The notes: generated from the sequence alone by a model not told the origin. A stretch of 43,122 nt of DNA from Candidatus Zhuqueibacterota bacterium (GCA_016934825.1 JAFGSB010000100.1:1-43122), one strand, 5' to 3'; positions 17,701-27,833 are shown, counted from the first letter of the stretch. Made by a program: numbers and translations.

Positions 17701-20700
17701 AACGACGCCCCGGCATCAATCGGCCGGTAAACTGGTCGACAATCATAACGGCTTTACGTCCAGCCTGCGCCCCGGATCGCCTGGTTTCTCCTTCCTCTAT
17801 CGCTTTGACGACATAATCCACGTCTTTCTGGTATAACGTATAAGCCCGTAATAACTGCGAAATATTCTGCACCCGTTCTTCAACACGATTATAGTCCTGC
17901 CAGAACTTGTCTCTTTTTTGTTCAAGGATAGCCCTGGGTTTCCGGTCAAAATGCAGACGGAACCAGTGTTCAATCTCTTCGTTGCTCATGACGAAATGCG
18001 GCAAATGCGCGTTGGATAACAGTTCGGTCATTTCCCGGTCGTCAAGCATAATATTCTTCATTCGCAAATGGGCTTTTTCCTTGGGAAGCAGACCTTCAAA
18101 CTCCGATTTGGAATTGACTTTTTTGGTGCTGAACTGAATGATCTCATCACGGAAATTTTGAAATTCATCGCTAAAACTAAAAAAAGGTAATCCGTCAAGC
18201 AGTAACGAACGGGCGGTTTTTTCCAAAGCCGCAGGATACCCTTTTTTATTCATAACAAATACAGCGTCCACGTCTATATCCTGGTCTGCCACGATTTCCA
18301 GTAATTTATTCGCGACCGTTTCACGTTCTTTTGCTATTCCAAGTAAATTGTTCATACCGGTTTCGGACAAACCTTTAATGACAATATTTTTGGTAAATTC
18401 GGTTTCCGGCAAGATTTCGCCCTCCAGTCGGAAATATCTTCTTGCCCAACGCTGTTTTTCACTAAACGACAGCTCCCTGTCCGATAACTTGTCGAATACC
18501 CTTTTTATATTTGTTGATATTCGTTTGACATCTTCGAAACGACGGGATATACTGCCGATTTCAGACTGTCCGCTTTTATCCACTTTCGATTCGAGATATT
18601 TATCCAGTTCCAGTCTCAACTCTACGTTGTTTTTCCCGGACAAATTTTGAGAAGATTTTTGCCAGTTACCGATTTCCTGCTCTGTGTTTTGATAGGACGA
18701 TCCCTGTAACCGGTCAAGCTCTTTATCAGCGAGTCCTGAAATTTCGCCGTTTGGGGCGATTTTAAATATCTGCTGTTTATCATTGCTGTATTTGGCAAGG
18801 TCCGAGTCCAGATCCAACACCAGCGACCGGCTTTGTTCGGCAAAATTGGACAAATAATCAAAACCGGTTTTCGTTATTTTTATCTGGGTCGGGGAATCGC
18901 CCGTTTCATAAAAAGTTTTGATGACATTATCAATATCACTCTCCTGTGTTGAAGAGATATATTCATCTATTGAGGATAGCTCCTTTTCCGTCTGTTCCAC
19001 GGCGATAATCCGTGCCGTATAATCAAATGAGGCCTGGTTTAAGGTGTCATCCAGCAATTTCTGCAATTGCTGATCCCGCTCTTCCACCAAACTACGGTCG
19101 GGCAAAACATATAAATCAGGATTCCCGCCCAGCAATGCTATTCGTCCCTTTTCAGTAATATGGTTGAGTACGGCCCCGTTATCCCTGAATTCAAAATATT
19201 CCTGGTTTGAGTCCCCAACCTGTCCCGCACCGATCTCACCGTCGCCGCCCTTTAACAAATGATCCAGTTTAAAGATAACCGGGATCAGCAGGGGATCGCC
19301 GTCGTTAAGTATACAGAGCAGGGCGATTTTACCTTCCTCATGAATACCCAACGGGATTCCGAACTGCTTGTCCGTTTCGAAATAAGTATTTAGCAGATCC
19401 CGCCTTCTGTCCATCAGTTGACGGCTTAATGTAATATCGTTATCCACATCCGCCTGGTCGTTTATCTTACCAAGCAACGTTATATAAGCATCGACCTCTT
19501 TTTCACCATATTTGCCCTGGCTGTTTGCGGACAGGTACTTTTTCCCCTCTTCGGTTAAATTATTAACCGTTTTGTCCATTTTTTTCGCCATGGAATAAAA
19601 ATTTCTCCAGACGGATGCCTTGTCGCCTTTTTTGTTTTGCACCCTGTTATTCACTTCTTCCGACATTTTCAAAAGTTGTCCGGATAATGTGTCAATCGCC
19701 TGCAATTGTTCCGGGCTTATCTGGTTTTTAATCTTTGCCAGGACGGTTTTTCCTTCGAGCGTCAAACCGTTACAATAACCGGTGATCGGATCATGTTCAA
19801 AAAAAACGGAGCGGTTTTTCTGACCGCTTACCTTGGACAGCACTTCATCCAGCGCATCCAGTTTTTGAATCTTGTCAACAATATCCTGATCGCGTCCCCC
19901 GGACAGGAATATACGCCCTTTTTCCGTGATATCAATGACGTGACTTTTTTCATCTATCGTATAGTAAAGCTCGGCATCAATTTCACTCATATTCTTGTTG
20001 ACTTCATATTGACCCTGGATACGTTCAATCAATTTTTTAACCCAGAACTCGGAAGTTAACAATTCCAGCAGCGCCGGATTCTTGGGATCGCCTCTATGCG
20101 CTCTTAATATTTTAATCCCGCCCAGTTCTTCATCCTTTTCCAATAATTCTTTTCCTTCGCGGATGAGCTGCTGAACGAGTTCCTTTTGTCGTCTATATAA
20201 ATTTTCAACGGTCGGCTTTAATTCTTTATAAATATTTTTGGGTGCGCCGACGGCGCCGGAAATAATTAAAGGTGTGCGCGCTTCGTCAATCAACACGCTG
20301 TCTACCTCATCCACAATCGCGTAATGCAGCGGACGCTGAACCACCGACCATACATCCGACGACATATTGTCCCGAAGATAGTCAAAACCGAATTCATTAT
20401 TGGTGCCATAGCTGATATCAGCCTGGTAAGCCAGTCTTCTTTCTTCGGGCGATTGATCGCCAAAAATCGGGGCTACCGTAAGACCGAGAAATTTATAAAT
20501 TTCACCCATCCATTCACAGTCACGCTGGGCCAGGTAATCGTTTACCGTGATCAAATGCGCGCCTTTTCCCTCAAGGGCATTCAGGTACAAAGGCATGGTT
20601 GCGACAAGCGTTTTCCCTTCGCCGGTTGCCATTTCGGCAATTTTCCCTTCATGTAGTACGATACCACCGACGATCTGTACATCATAAGGGACCATATCCC

Positions 20701-20986
20701 ATTCTATTTCCTGACTGCGAACATTCCATTTTTCCCCTAATAATCGGCGACACGTATCCTTAACTACGGCATAAGCTTCCGGAAGAATATCATCAAGTGT
20801 CTCACCCATACGTAAACGATATTTAAATTCGTTGGTTTTGGATTTCAATTCTTCATCAGTTAATTTTTTATAATCATCGGCAATCTCATTGATCTTTTCT
20901 ACCATCGGCCAGATACGTTTAAGTTCCCGGTCCGTACTGGTGCCGCCCATAACTTTTGAAAGAAACTTTTCTACATTTTTTAACAT
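14717..20986 (-). CDS. secA: Giant preprotein translocase ATPase SecA (2089 aa)
   Basis: SecA drives secretory proteins through SecYEG with ATP. Motor parts are intact: Walker A ATGEGKT (120-126), DEVDS (226-230), VDQFTGR (1083-1089), GMTGTAETE (1136-1144), GRGTDI (1274-1279), [12 protein letters not shown] (1306-1317), [12 protein letters not shown] (1383-1394), IDENWRQHL (1947-1955), and the C-terminal SecB/lipid-binding zinc motif [13 protein letters not shown] (2073-2085). Family length is about 850-1100. Here roughly 700 residues are added between DEVDS and VDQFTGR (preprotein-crosslinking domain) and about 400 in the helical wing/scaffold. Both additions contain degenerate internal repeats (see the two repeat entries). 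The reading frame is open throughout and codon use looks like its neighbours. Start ATG has AAAGGT. It lies 267 bp after nusB. Confidence 0.97.
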   Translation of the reverse strand: MLKNVEKFLSKVMGGTSTDRELKRIWPMVEKINEIADDYKKLTDEELKSKTNEFKYRLRMGETLDDILPEAYAVVKDTCRRLLGEKWNVRSQEIEWDMVPYDVQIVGGIVLHEGKIAEMATGEGKTLVATMPLYLNALEGKGAHLITVNDYLAQRDCEWMGEIYKFLGLTVAPIFGDQSPEERRLAYQADISYGTNNEFGFDYLRDNMSSDVWSVVQRPLHYAIVDEVDSVLIDEARTPLIISGAVGAPKNIYKELKPTVENLYRRQKELVQQLIREGKELLEKDEELGGIKILRAHRGDPKNPALLELLTSEFWVKKLIERIQGQYEVNKNMSEIDAELYYTIDEKSHVIDITEKGRIFLSGGRDQDIVDKIQKLDALDEVLSKVSGQKNRSVFFEHDPITGYCNGLTLEGKTVLAKIKNQISPEQLQAIDTLSGQLLKMSEEVNNRVQNKKGDKASVWRNFYSMAKKMDKTVNNLTEEGKKYLSANSQGKYGEKEVDAYITLLGKINDQADVDNDITLSRQLMDRRRDLLNTYFETDKQFGIPLGIHEEGKIALLCILNDGDPLLIPVIFKLDHLLKGGDGEIGAGQVGDSNQEYFEFRDNGAVLNHITEKGRIALLGGNPDLYVLPDRSLVEERDQQLQKLLDDTLNQASFDYTARIIAVEQTEKELSSIDEYISSTQESDIDNVIKTFYETGDSPTQIKITKTGFDYLSNFAEQSRSLVLDLDSDLAKYSNDKQQIFKIAPNGEISGLADKELDRLQGSSYQNTEQEIGNWQKSSQNLSGKNNVELRLELDKYLESKVDKSGQSEIGSISRRFEDVKRISTNIKRVFDKLSDRELSFSEKQRWARRYFRLEGEILPETEFTKNIVIKGLSETGMNNLLGIAKERETVANKLLEIVADQDIDVDAVFVMNKKGYPAALEKTARSLLLDGLPFFSFSDEFQNFRDEIIQFSTKKVNSKSEFEGLLPKEKAHLRMKNIMLDDREMTELLSNAHLPHFVMSNEEIEHWFRLHFDRKPRAILEQKRDKFWQDYNRVEERVQNISQLLRAYTLYQKDVDYVVKAIEEGETRRSGAQAGRKAVMIVDQFTGRLMPGRRFSEGLHEALEAKEGVEVQAESQTLATITLQNFFRLYNKLAGMTGTAETEAQEFFSTYKIDVIVIPTNKPVIRDDMNDVIFRTKKEKYQAIIDETISKHEQGRPVLIGTVSVDVSQHLSQLFTMQGIPVANWLKKGDVTKELESGRFHTVLNAKYHKMEAEIVAKAGLPGAITIATNMAGRGTDIKLTKAVIEQGGLHIIGSEKHEARRIDRQLRGRSGRQGDPGSSRFYLSLEDDLMRLFGSDRITSVMSRLGSMEDNEKIEHPLITRSIERAQKKVEERNFEIRKNLLEYDDVLNDQRKIIYKRRQNLLGFAQPEDFVESKVKRFLGELDDRSTWKLPELLDNLKEFFGTEPDFTAEDLERQKPDNIRNVILEWVDERLKEQRHLYQMQERHRILGYCQIQDVLAELVLLKIRLHNAGTTDVSRWNMEGISFELERILGTSPEWLDNKQELTNAAQVEQRIVKWALEIYNSKVQKYQKIFDKIIFSGISLQEFLEIYVNGLMNRHLSVDTPSGAWNTEAFLNELEKIFMDRPPIGENEMRTIRREKIAEKIQHWLNELSINSGDDLLYRNRIFGYFSSTQFISAIIEYVFIKAVDTFDRDKPEFTQKQQAFLEKVFDDKFDFDGGVIDWNGLINQTIGHARQLYFTELHNNITTYNELMLASTSIEELIEASILALFNNITKMNLDPVSAQKLLSRNLENMFLSKPDKALPETREANTMSLYKEELISWGLAFYKTYSDRVERYHQERLSSEIVFDSVLMMIDDTIYAMIGNILGKEDSLDATQIRRLESDCRLIFRQSPRLRDESDEVMDPNDVMEKLSMWSQGIYKKRVNEIGKNVVARYERYYILEKIDENWRQHLSGVDDLREGIGLRGYGQKDPLLEYKSEAYKMFVKTVDSINRDVVSTLFRVFDVGGEFEEREMRRAEPQQLSTSHSQVELFKQVMTKSQQKPAQIPGAVGGGAKKPVVKTVKVGRNDPCPCGSGKKYKNCCGKNL
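15356..16690 (-). repeat. About five degenerate 90-residue repeats in the SecA helical wing region
   Basis: Residues 1433-1877 of SecA can be cut into about five units of 70-95 residues. Each resembles the native segment that follows (about 1885-1958). The pattern is a helix with LE..F/ILxxxP, a polar linker, then a helix with W....Y...V, and another helix ending near a His-Leu or similar. The clearest anchors are LERILGTSP with [11 protein letters not shown] (unit 2), LENMF..KP with [14 protein letters not shown] (unit 5) and the native CRLIFRQSP with [11 protein letters not shown]. Units 1, 3 and 4 are weaker. The match is by eye. Confidence 0.55.
17987..19894 (-). repeat. Repeat-bearing insertion in the SecA preprotein-crosslinking domain
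   Basis: SecA residues 365-1000 form an extra block. A motif of the type strand + (I/L)TxxGxxxL recurs: [12 protein letters not shown] (353-364, native-like), LTLEGKTVL (408-416), LTEEGKKYL (477-485), [10 protein letters not shown] (548-557), [12 protein letters not shown] (610-621, with the native-like LYVLPD after it), ITKTGFDYL (704-712) and [10 protein letters not shown] (873-882). Coiled-coil-like charged segments separate them. The copies at 353 and 610 are near-identical, which suggests duplication of one native element with later divergence. Confidence 0.6.
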
Positions 20987-21253
20987 CTATAATAACCTTT
21001 CAAGTTTTCCCGTAAAAATTTTATATCGTTCAAGTTCCGATATACCGCCTGAAATAATGAATCCGGTTATCTCGGAATAAAAATCTTTTATTTATATTTC
21101 TTTATATGTTTAATTTGGTAACAAGTTGCAAAATAATTTGAATGAAATCACTCCAACTGGTTAATTAAAATTATAAGTCCGTATTGCAGATGGACAATCC
21201 ATTCGTTTTAAACAAATTTTTATTGCTGACAAAAAAATCGGCAGGTATTTTAA

Positions 21254-21751
21254 CTACATCTTAGAATCCAGACATCCACGTCCTGTTTTATTAATTTTAT
21301 TTTCTTTTTTTAAATCATCATAAACTGCGTCCAGTATCCCGTTTATGAAACCGCTGCTTTTGTCCGTACTAAAAAGTTTGGATAATTCAATCGCCTCGTC
21401 TATCGACACTTTGGGTGGTATGTCCCCAAAATTCAAAAATTCACAAATTGCCATTCGCATAATAATTCTATCCAGTACGGCAATACGTTCAAATTTCCAG
21501 TTTTTTGAATGAAAGCGAATAAATTCATCAAGTTGATGCCGTTTATCAAAGGTCATTTTGATCAATTCACATGAAAATTCAATAATAGGATTACCGTTTA
21601 TATTATCTCCCAAAATTTCCTTAAGAACAAAACTAACCTGGTTACCGGATAATTCCAATGCGTATAAAGCTTGTAACGCTCTTTCTCTGGCCGTTCGACG
21701 ATTTTCAGGTGGCGTTAATATTTCAATTTCGTCATCTGTTTCTATATTCAT
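21254..21751 (-). CDS. nusB: Transcription antitermination factor NusB
   Basis: The 165-residue all-helical RNA-binding protein joins NusE/S10 at boxA for rRNA antitermination. The family blocks ARERALQALYALELSG, the central NWKFERIAVLDRIIMRMAICEFL and the C-terminal IPPKVSIDEAIELSKLFSTDKSSGFINGILDAV are clear. No Shine-Dalgarno sequence is evident ahead of the ATG at 21751, and the first 18 residues are an acidic extension. An alternative start could be later, but no better one is visible. A perfect 20-bp palindrome lies 68 bp upstream. Confidence 0.95.
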   Translation of the reverse strand: MNIETDDEIEILTPPENRRTARERALQALYALELSGNQVSFVLKEILGDNINGNPIIEFSCELIKMTFDKRHQLDEFIRFHSKNWKFERIAVLDRIIMRMAICEFLNFGDIPPKVSIDEAIELSKLFSTDKSSGFINGILDAVYDDLKKENKINKTGRGCLDSKM

Positions 21752-21818
21752 TGTAAATATTTTTTTGATATTACAATTTTATAATGATTTATTTTTTATT
21801 GTTAATATTTATACATCA

Positions 21819-21838
21819 GTGTCCGGTTAACCGGACAC
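21819..21838. promoter_or_regulatory. Perfect 20-bp palindrome in the ilvE-nusB gap
   Basis: GTGTCCGGTTAACCGGACAC is its own reverse complement and lies 14 bp after the ilvE stop and 68 bp before nusB. Relatives occur upstream of hprK (10201-10219) and, as GTGTCCGGTTAAC, at 43110-43122. It may be an operator or a dispersed palindrome. Confidence 0.55.
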
Positions 21839-21852
21839 CGGTTATATTTTTA

Positions 21853-22782
21853 TCATAACTTTATAAAATCATGCCAGCCGTAAACATCATCACATTCACC
21901 GTTGACATATTCAAAATAACGTTTTTGAATTTTTTCAGTGATCGGGCCCCGGCTGCCGGAACCGATCTGAATACGGTCAACCGAACGAATCGGCGTTATT
22001 TCCGCGGCTGTTCCGGAAAAGAATATCTCATCGGCTATATATAACATTTCCCGGGGAATCCGGGTTTCAACCACTTTGATGTTCATTTCGGATGCGATCT
22101 TTATGACGCAATTCCGCGTGATACCGGGAAGTATACAGGAACTGAATGAAGGGGTATAAATGACGCCGTCCCGGATTACATATATATTTTCCCCGCTTCC
22201 CTCGCTGACATAACCGAATATATCCAGTCCTATCCCTTCGGAAAAGCCGTCAAGACTTGCCTCCTGCTTTATTAATTGCGAATTCATATAATTAGAGCCG
22301 GCTTTAGCGAGAGAGGGCATGGTATTGGGGGCTAACCTGTTCCAGCTTGATACGCCGACATCCACTCCTTTGCTGATTGCCTCTTCTCCCAAATATCTGC
22401 CCCAGTTAAGTGCGCCGATTACCACTTCGACAGGGCATTTTGAAGGATCGACGCCTAAACTATGATAACCACGATAGACAAGAGGACGAACATAAGCAGA
22501 TTCATATTTATTGACTTTAATCGTATCGTTGCATGCCTGGATGATTTCGTTGATCGTATATTTAATGGGCATCCGGTAAATTTTGGCGGAATCGAATAAT
22601 CTTCTGATATGATCCGCCAGGCGGAAGATACTCGGGCCATTGGGTGTTTTATAACAACGCATTCCTTCAAATACACTTGATCCGTAATGCAAAACATGTG
22701 ACATAACATGTACTTTGGCATCCATCCACGGGATAAATTTTCCGTTCATCCATATTTTGCTCTGCTCATCTCTTGGATCCAT
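21853..22782 (-). CDS. ilvE: Branched-chain amino acid aminotransferase (PLP class IV)
   Basis: The 309-residue enzyme transfers the amino group between glutamate and branched 2-oxo acids. Class IV hallmarks are HYGSSVFEGMRCY at the N-terminus, the PLP lysine K160 in LAKAGSNYMNSQL, and SEGSGENIYVIRDGVIYTP with GITRN further on. The length and the R..Y..S (VRPLVYRGYHSLG) block are those of the IlvE group I family. It has an AGGAGG upstream of its ATG and starts 18 bp after the recJ stop, so it is likely cotranscribed with recJ. Confidence 0.94.
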   Translation of the reverse strand: MDPRDEQSKIWMNGKFIPWMDAKVHVMSHVLHYGSSVFEGMRCYKTPNGPSIFRLADHIRRLFDSAKIYRMPIKYTINEIIQACNDTIKVNKYESAYVRPLVYRGYHSLGVDPSKCPVEVVIGALNWGRYLGEEAISKGVDVGVSSWNRLAPNTMPSLAKAGSNYMNSQLIKQEASLDGFSEGIGLDIFGYVSEGSGENIYVIRDGVIYTPSFSSCILPGITRNCVIKIASEMNIKVVETRIPREMLYIADEIFFSGTAAEITPIRSVDRIQIGSGSRGPITEKIQKRYFEYVNGECDDVYGWHDFIKL

Positions 22783-22800
22783 AAATGCCTCCTGTTATAT

Positions 22801-24504
22801 TTATCTTAAATCTTTTGCTCTTAATTGTATTGATTTTCGCCCCATAAACTCATTTTCCTCAATGACATATGCCAGGTCGAGATTAGATTCTCCGGGCGAC
22901 AGCCGGTAAAACAGATCGCCCATATTAAAACCGATGACATCCAAAACACAGCCATCTTGACGTACCTTAAATTTCAGGTGATTTTTACCAACAATCATTG
23001 GTGTTCCAACAACCTGCAACTTTCGCGATACAAACACCGGTCTCATATTGTGTGGACCAAAAGGTGCGAACTTTTTTAACAGGGTTACAAATTTATCATT
23101 AATCTGTGTTAACTGTATTTCGGCATCAATTGATAACTTGGGTATTAACAGGTCTTCGGTCAATTTTTGGCGGGCAATTTTTTCAAAACGATCTCTAAAT
23201 GATTCAATATTGCTTTCATCAATTGAAAGACCCGCAGCATACTTGTGACCGCCATAACCCAGTAATAAATCTTCGCAGTCTTTTAATGATTCATATAGAT
23301 CAAAACCCTGAATGCTTCTGGCCGATGCTTTACCGACCCCGTCTTCAACCGAAATTAATGCTGTAGGCCGGTAAAATTTTTCCACAATCCGGGAGGCCAC
23401 AATTCCAATAACTCCGGTGTGCCAGTTTTTCTTGTGCAAAACCAGTGAATGCGTATTACCCGTACGGAATTGCTGGTCTGCCAACATCAGCGCTTCATTG
23501 AATGTTTCTTCATCGACGCTTTTCCGGTGACGATTTTCCGATTCGATCACCTCTGCGATTCTTTGCGACTCCTGTTCATCATTCGTCGTTAATAATTTTA
23601 CCGCGCGTTCGGCATCGCCCATTCTGCCGACCGCATTGAGCCGCGGGGCAATGATAAAAACAATTTGACCTGTGCCGATATCCTTACCGTATAATCCGGC
23701 AGCATAAATCAATGTTTTAAGCCCGATATTATCACTGTCATTTAATCTTTCCAGGCCGGACTTGACAAAAATTCTGTTTTCATCGATCAACGGAACAATA
23801 TCCGCGGCTGTGCCAATCGCAACAAGTTCAATATATTTCTCAAGTATGGAATCATCTATTTCCATTCTCAACAGCAGACCCTGTGCCAGTTTATAAGATA
23901 CACCAACACCTGCCAGCTCTTTAAAAGGATATGTGCAATCGGATCGTTTGGGATCAATAACCGCAACCGCGCTGGGCAGATCGGCGCCCGGTTCGTGATG
24001 GTCGCTGACAATTACATCAATATTTAACGAAGATGCCAGTGCTATTTCCTGATGCCCGGTGATTCCGCAGTCAACCGTAATAATCAGATTTATGCCAAGT
24101 TCGCCGGCCTGGCGGATTCCCTTTTCCGAGAGTCCGTAACCCTCCTGCTGCCGATCCGGTATATAATAATAAACATTTGCACCCAGTTCCTTTAATAATA
24201 AATACAAAAAGGACACGGAAGTGATTCCATCAACATCATAATCTCCGTAAATTAAAATCTTTTCATCGCTCAAAATAGCTTTACGCAGACGTTCAACGGC
24301 TGCCGGCATATCCTTTAACAAAAAGGGATCATACAACTGATCGGTTGTTGCCCGGAAAAACCTGTGCGCATTTTCTATCGTTTTAACTTCTCTTCTCCAT
24401 AAGATCTGGGCAATAATTAAGGGCACGTTTAATTCAAGAGCAAAATTATTTAATTTTTCATTTTCATCATCAGCATTATCTAAAACGATCCACTTTAAAT
24501 CCAT
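22801..24504 (-). CDS. recJ: Single-stranded-DNA exonuclease RecJ
   Basis: This is a 567-residue 5'-3' ssDNA exonuclease for repair and recombination. DHH-superfamily motifs are present: YGDYDVDG (86-93), VDCG (144-147), SDHHEPG (167-173) and, later, LGYGGHKYAAGLS, the GGH motif of DHHA1. A C-terminal OB segment follows (LKFKVRQDGCVLDVIGFNMG). An in-frame ATG at 24579 would add 25 residues that run into the rnpB 3' end. The ATG at 24504 has GGAG 7 nt upstream and gives the usual RecJ N-terminus, so I chose it. It lies about 70 bp downstream of rnpB. Confidence 0.95.
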   Translation of the reverse strand: MDLKWIVLDNADDENEKLNNFALELNVPLIIAQILWRREVKTIENAHRFFRATTDQLYDPFLLKDMPAAVERLRKAILSDEKILIYGDYDVDGITSVSFLYLLLKELGANVYYYIPDRQQEGYGLSEKGIRQAGELGINLIITVDCGITGHQEIALASSLNIDVIVSDHHEPGADLPSAVAVIDPKRSDCTYPFKELAGVGVSYKLAQGLLLRMEIDDSILEKYIELVAIGTAADIVPLIDENRIFVKSGLERLNDSDNIGLKTLIYAAGLYGKDIGTGQIVFIIAPRLNAVGRMGDAERAVKLLTTNDEQESQRIAEVIESENRHRKSVDEETFNEALMLADQQFRTGNTHSLVLHKKNWHTGVIGIVASRIVEKFYRPTALISVEDGVGKASARSIQGFDLYESLKDCEDLLLGYGGHKYAAGLSIDESNIESFRDRFEKIARQKLTEDLLIPKLSIDAEIQLTQINDKFVTLLKKFAPFGPHNMRPVFVSRKLQVVGTPMIVGKNHLKFKVRQDGCVLDVIGFNMGDLFYRLSPGESNLDLAYVIEENEFMGRKSIQLRAKDLR

Positions 24505-24573
24505 AAGATAGCTCCAGTGGGTTTTAACATGTCTGCAAACATCACAATCCTTTTTATCAATAGAATGAATAAA

Positions 24574-24933
24574 ATCCAAAGCAGGTCGATAAGCCGAATT
24601 CTGTTGTACGGTATTCCGAACCGATGATCATTTATCTGGGATGCCGATTGCCCGGCACCTCATGCGACCTACCCAAGGGTTTAACGAGACGGGCCGCCTC
24701 TTCCCTCCTATTTGGTCTTGCTCCGGATGGGGTTTACCATGCACCTGATGTCGCCAGCAGGCCGGTGAGCTCTTACCTCACCTTTTCACCTTATCCTCGT
24801 TATGAGGTTGTTTGTTTTCTGTGGCACTTTCCCCGCCTCACAGCGGGTCCGCGTTACGGACCATCCTGCCCTCTGGAGTTCGGACTTTCCTCATCCCGCT
24901 TTGCGAGACGCGATCATCTGACCTACTTTGGAT
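24574..24933 (-). ncRNA. rnpB: RNase P RNA, bacterial class A
   Basis: On the minus strand the sequence has the landmarks of RNase P RNA: GAGGAAAGTCCGAACTCC near the 5' end, an AGAGGGCAGGATGG segment, GGGAAAGTGCCACAGAAAAC, the GGTAAACCCC-type region with AAGACCAAATAGGAGGG, the AGGTCGCATGAGG turn and the 3' end ACAGAATTCGGCTTATCGAC. The ends pair to make P1: AUCCAAAGUAGGUC (24933-24920) with GACCUGCUUUGGAU (24587-24574), 14 bp with one G-U. This fixes the transcript at about 360 nt. It is the catalytic RNA that matures tRNA 5' ends. The gene is between the zinc-ribbon gene and recJ, same strand. No T-rich terminator follows, so its 3' end may be processed from a longer transcript. Confidence 0.96.
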
Positions 24934-24938
24934 TTTTT

Positions 24939-24944
24939 ATTATA
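24939..24944 (-). promoter_or_regulatory. -10 element for rnpB
   Basis: TATAAT on the minus strand lies 5 nt from the P1-defined start of RNase P RNA at 24933, the right distance for a sigma-70-type promoter. No good -35 hexamer is seen. Confidence 0.5.
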
Positions 24945-25001
24945 TAACACTTGCCTTTTTATAAATTTACATATTTATTTATTTGTTGTTTAACGATTGA
25001 T

Positions 25002-25730
25002 TCATTGCGGCGGTTTGTCTTTATCTTCCGGTTTCCATACCAGAATCCTGCCGCATACTTCACAGTAATATATAGTATTCATCATTCGGATTTCCATGCT
25101 GCGCTGCGGCGGTATACGGGTGGAGCAATCACTGCAGGAACCATTCGATAAATAAGCAAGCGCTCTGCCGCCCCGATTTAATCGAATACGATCATATGTT
25201 GTTAATAACGGACGACTGATATCTTTTATCATTATTTCGCGTTGTTCTTTTAATAACTTTTCCTTTTCCTTGGTTTGTTCCATCATTTCAGAAAGGTGTT
25301 TCTCATTCTTTTGTAACAGTTGTTTCTGTTCATTCAACTTTTCTTCTGTTTCTGATATATCATTTCCCAGCTTGATTATATCTTCTTCCAACTCTAAAAA
25401 TTCATATTCCAGTTCTTCAATTTTTTTTTCACAATTGTCTATTTCCAAGGTCATGGCATCATATTCTTTATTTGTTTTTACCTGATACAACTGATTTTGA
25501 TATTTCTTCAACTTTTCTTTGAGTAACGATGTTTCACCATCCACAGCCATCTTTCGTGATTCATTTTCCTTTTTATCATGTTTTTTTTGATCCAATTTGT
25601 TAGAGATATCATCAATATCGGATGCCAATTCATTTACCTTTTGCGGTAAATCACCTCTCGCTTCTTCTAATTTTAGCAGTTGTCCGTCAATATCCTGTAA
25701 TTCGATTAATTTATCCAGAACTTTTCGCAA
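25002..25730 (-). CDS. Coiled-coil protein with C-terminal C4 zinc ribbon (CdsZ/DUF164-type)
   Basis: The 242-residue protein is a long charged coiled coil (about residues 10-165) followed by a zinc ribbon with CSDCSTRIPPQ and YYCEVCGRIL as the two CxxC pairs. This is the C4-type zinc-ribbon/DUF164 family found in Bacteroidota and related phyla, and often encoded next to rnpB, as here. Its exact role is not established to my knowledge. The start is a TTG at 25730 with AGGAGG about 10 nt upstream; no ATG is available near it. Confidence 0.85.
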   Translation of the reverse strand: MRKVLDKLIELQDIDGQLLKLEEARGDLPQKVNELASDIDDISNKLDQKKHDKKENESRKMAVDGETSLLKEKLKKYQNQLYQVKTNKEYDAMTLEIDNCEKKIEELEYEFLELEEDIIKLGNDISETEEKLNEQKQLLQKNEKHLSEMMEQTKEKEKLLKEQREIMIKDISRPLLTTYDRIRLNRGGRALAYLSNGSCSDCSTRIPPQRSMEIRMMNTIYYCEVCGRILVWKPEDKDKPPQ

Positions 25731-25790
25731 TTTTTACTTTCCTCCTGAAATCATCTATTAATGTATAAATTAACATATCACAGTGCTTAT

Positions 25791-25825
25791 AAAAAAAAAG
25801 TGCACCCAGAACAGGATGCACTTTT
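25791..25825 (-). terminator. Intrinsic terminator after the M29 peptidase gene
   Basis: AAAAGTGCA-TCCTGTTCTGGG-TGCACTTTT forms a stem of 9 bp. On the minus strand it is followed by nine T. It lies about 200 bp past the peptidase stop and just upstream of the zinc-ribbon gene. The flanks are A/T-symmetrical, so it may also work in the other direction. Confidence 0.75.
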
Positions 25826-26022
25826 ATTTAAAATGTGGTATTTAACAATTGTGCTCGTATTAACTTTTCAATGCAATAATTTTCATACTTGAGTACTTTT
25901 TGATACATGCTATATTAACCAAAGAACCATATTAGTTTATAGTAATTAATTTTAATAAAGATAAAAGAAAATTGCATAAAAATCAAGAAAAAATTATTTC
26001 ACTTTACAGCGAGGTTATCTTT

Positions 26023-27168
26023 TTACCAAATAACGTACTTACCTTTCTTAATGATCAATTCCTTTTTTTGATTGGGGTACTCAAAATAAACGGACGATAT
26101 CTGTATGCGGGGTTGTATTTCTTCAATATAAACTCTGTCGACGTGAACAACCTCTTTAGGCGACGAAAACATAGCCGGGCTTGTAATTCCGCCAAAATGA
26201 TCGCTGCGTCCGAACGCTATATGAAATCCTAATTTTTCATCCAGTAAAATTTCACCGATGGATTTTATGCCAAAATCGGACAGTACGCCAAATCCGAGTT
26301 CGGCAATATTCCCGTAGGCCGGTTCCTTTTTTAAATAACGGATCTGTTCCTTGCTTGTTTTACCGGATGACAACACTTTGGAAACATTGTTTTGTCTTAC
26401 ACGGTATTCAACAATTTCATCGCCAAACTGGACCGGAAGGTGACCTTTTGTTCTGCTTGCCACACCAAGCCCGCCTTCATAAGGTACAATAAAACACTCA
26501 CCGCTTGGCAGGTTACCCGCCATTCCTTTTTGGGGGAATTGGCCGCTGCTAATATGCGCAACCCTCTGAAACAGATCGAACACCATGTTATAGGTTTTTT
26601 CATTATCGACAAGAAATTGCACATTAACCGTATTGGCAATATCCAGTTTATCTTTCAACAATTGTATTCGTTTGTTCAGCAGCTCAAAATCCACTTTTAA
26701 CGCCGGAAGCATCTTTTCAGAAAATCCGGGCATAGTAGCCGCACGGAATCCGTATCTTTTTGCGGCAATTTTTAACGGCGCTGTAGCGGAATATTCGGTC
26801 GGCGCTAAAAACAGTTGGTTTGTCTCAAATACCTTTTTAAACAATATTTCGCCTTCAACCGGCAAATTTTCGGACGTTGCGGGTAATGTTTTATTAACCA
26901 GATAAGCATTTTCCGGTAAATCCGCATTTGCTGATTCTACATTCTGATATGCATAAAGATTAACATTCTCAATACCCAACTGATCCACGGCCTCTTTTAA
27001 TAATACCGCCCATTTCTCGGCAATTTTACGTCGTTTTTGCCAGGCTTCATTATCCTGATTGCTATGATTGGGCAAGTCTACAATGATGGCCAGATTTTTG
27101 TCTTCCCGGTGACGAGGAAATACAAAATTCAATACTTTAACCAATTCCTGTTTTGTTAATGATTCCAT
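26023..27168 (-). CDS. M29-type (thermophilic) aminopeptidase-like protein
   Basis: The 381-residue protein resembles the M29 family (AmpS/PepS/AmpT), cobalt- or zinc-dependent aminopeptidases. Candidate metal ligands are visible in the expected order: E224 (NLPSGECFIVPYEGG), E290 (NIAELGFG), H316 (GFHIAFGRSDHFGG) and H342/D344 (VVHVDRVYI). The family is normally 400-415 residues, so this copy is a little short. Its N-terminus (DKNLAIIVDLPN) is atypical for M29, which suggests a distinct subfamily. Start ATG has AGAG upstream. It stands alone between gaps. Confidence 0.72.
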   Translation of the reverse strand: MESLTKQELVKVLNFVFPRHREDKNLAIIVDLPNHSNQDNEAWQKRRKIAEKWAVLLKEAVDQLGIENVNLYAYQNVESANADLPENAYLVNKTLPATSENLPVEGEILFKKVFETNQLFLAPTEYSATAPLKIAAKRYGFRAATMPGFSEKMLPALKVDFELLNKRIQLLKDKLDIANTVNVQFLVDNEKTYNMVFDLFQRVAHISSGQFPQKGMAGNLPSGECFIVPYEGGLGVASRTKGHLPVQFGDEIVEYRVRQNNVSKVLSSGKTSKEQIRYLKKEPAYGNIAELGFGVLSDFGIKSIGEILLDEKLGFHIAFGRSDHFGGITSPAMFSSPKEVVHVDRVYIEEIQPRIQISSVYFEYPNQKKELIIKKGKYVIW

Positions 27169-27833
27169 AAATTCTCTGAAATTTATATACTATTGAAGTT
27201 TATCAAAGTTATATATTTTTAGGACATGAAACAAGTACTTTAATATTATTTTTATGCTCATGTAGTATTTTAATTTAGAATTAAAATTAAAATATTACGT
27301 ATTATTTTTTTCTATTATGGTATTTTTTATAATATCAATATTTACTTTTAGCTAAAAATTTCTTATAAATCATATAACAATATTTGAATTCTATTTATTC
27401 AACAACACTTTTGCATATCAGAACACAAAATCGTGTCCTTTGATATCAATTTTTGAGAAACTCTGTTTTCCCATTATTTGAGTATCCTGTTACTGTGGGT
27501 CATAATTTAACAGTCATCGTATAAATCATATGTAAAAATTTACTGGACCGTTATAAATCGAACACCTGTTGTTTTCATACAAAATAAATCCAATTGAAAT
27601 ATTGTTTTTATAAATAAAGTTTGTATTTTAATACAGGCATGATAAATCATGTCTGCAATCATGTATTTAGTCCCTGGTAATCCCTGGAGTAAAATGATCA
27701 GGCAGATATTTTGAAATTGTTCTTCTGTTAAAATTCAGTACAAGGAGACAAGACAAAACTAACAAATTTACCAATTCGGTCGATAATAAATATAGATTTC
27801 AGGAATTAACCAGCAAAGCAGGAGTATTATAAT
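27169..27833. other. 665-bp AT-rich intergenic gap
   Basis: This separates the divergent M29 peptidase and response-regulator genes, so it should contain promoters for both. I see no open frame with a ribosome-binding site, no tRNA and no clear terminator. It is markedly AT-rich, with several ATCATG and ATAAAT clusters. Confidence 0.6.

Noticed and set aside
14717-20986. Intein or fusion of two genes in secA
   Set aside because: No intein splice-junction motifs were seen, both flanks are SecA, and the insert contains repeats of SecA-like motifs.
24505-24579. RecJ start at 24579 (592 aa)
   Set aside because: The extra 25 residues overlap the RNase P RNA 3' end and have no ribosome-binding site; the ATG at 24504 has one.
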